From Mahella australiensis 50-1 BON (GTDB lineage Bacteria > Bacillota > Clostridia > Mahellales > Mahellaceae), in NCBI RefSeq assembly GCF_000213255.1, contig NC_015520.1, forward strand, positions 1,136,001 to 1,200,000: a stretch of DNA of 64,000 nucleotides, in the 5' to 3' direction. The notes under the pieces were generated by a model. That model was given only the letters and a program-made list of their open reading frames with translations. It ran no database searches and had not been told where the DNA came from. The translations under genes and the position numbers were made by a program. Shown piece by piece: positions 63,879-64,000 of this stretch. Within the stretch, counting starts at the first letter, position 1. Each line of letters opens with the position of its first letter.

Positions 63879-64000
63879 ATGAATATAAATGATATATTGA
63901 TCCCTGTGGTTACATTGGGTGGATTGGGATTGATTTTCGGAGCCATACTGGCTTTTGCTTCATCGCGCTTTGCGGTGGAAAAAGATCCGCGCGTCGATGA
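63879..64000 (+). CDS. rnfB: Electron transport complex subunit RnfB, 3' end outside window
   Basis: ATG 63879 follows ACGAGGTGG. The 40 codons seen read MNINDILIPVVTLGGLG and continue through one membrane helix to FAVEKDPRVD, which is the RnfB N-terminus. The Fe-S domains lie beyond the window. Gene order C-D-G-E-A-B is the clostridial one. Confidence 0.88.
   Translation, partial: MNINDILIPVVTLGGLGLIFGAILAFASSRFAVEKDPRVD

Noticed and set aside
1-64000. tRNA, rRNA or transposase genes
   Set aside because: I looked for cloverleaf arms, rRNA-like stretches and transposase motifs on both strands and saw none, though short RNAs could be missed by eye.

Overview
The window looks like the chromosome of a spore-forming, anaerobic, cellulolytic member of the Clostridia (Gram-positive). 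Four things support this: a pro-sigma-K gene, an rnfCDGEAB-type ferredoxin:NAD+ oxidoreductase operon, a type IV pilus operon with no outer-membrane secretin, and the Gram-positive style of Shine-Dalgarno sites and lipoproteins. I cannot name the species from sequence alone; a Mahella- or Thermoanaerobacterales-like organism would fit, at low confidence.

Layout. 1-4.0 kb: end of a coiled-coil protein, mltG, a class B penicillin-binding protein and sigK. 4.4-8.4 kb: a LacI-family regulator, an HTH-only LuxR/GerE protein and a cytosolic GH94 disaccharide phosphorylase. 9.1-26.7 kb: eight consecutive secreted glycoside hydrolases (GH9, GH48, GH5_8-like mannanase, GH5_2-like, GH5_4-like with X2 and CBM46, GH10 xylanase, GH5_1-like, GH9), every one ending in the same 85-residue module that I recognise as CBM64, and seven of eight with an FN3 domain before it. 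27.0-30.4 kb: a sugar ABC importer (binding lipoprotein plus two permeases, no ATPase). 30.6-32.0 kb: a YqeG-type phosphatase and aroE. 32.1-44.5 kb: a type IV pilus operon carrying aroK and ending in a ComFB-like gene. 44.5-48.8 kb: an endonuclease IV-like gene and, on the minus strand, nadABC. 49.1-54.9 kb: a membrane protein, a KDPG aldolase, an AEC-family permease, and on the minus strand cyanophycinase and cyanophycin synthetase. 55.0-59.6 kb: a second LacI regulator and a second ATPase-less sugar importer. 59.7-64 kb: rnfC, D, G, E, A and the start of rnfB.

How the parts fit. The 4-30 kb region reads as one plant-polysaccharide system: free (non-cellulosomal) cellulases, a mannanase and a xylanase outside the cell, a binding-protein importer for the oligosaccharides, and phosphorolysis of the disaccharide inside. 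Three related promoters (before the LacI gene, before the first GH9 and before the importer) share a spacer motif, and AAACACGTGTTT-like palindromes suggest one LacI regulon.

The most unusual structure is (i) the cluster-wide uniform CBM64 tag together with duplicated junction cassettes, in which the tail of one gene, the intergenic DNA and the signal peptide of the next are nearly identical at two places while the catalytic domains differ, and (ii) a dispersed family of imperfect palindromes with CGATTCGTAATATA-like ends, the largest about 300 bp with perfect 25-bp arms.
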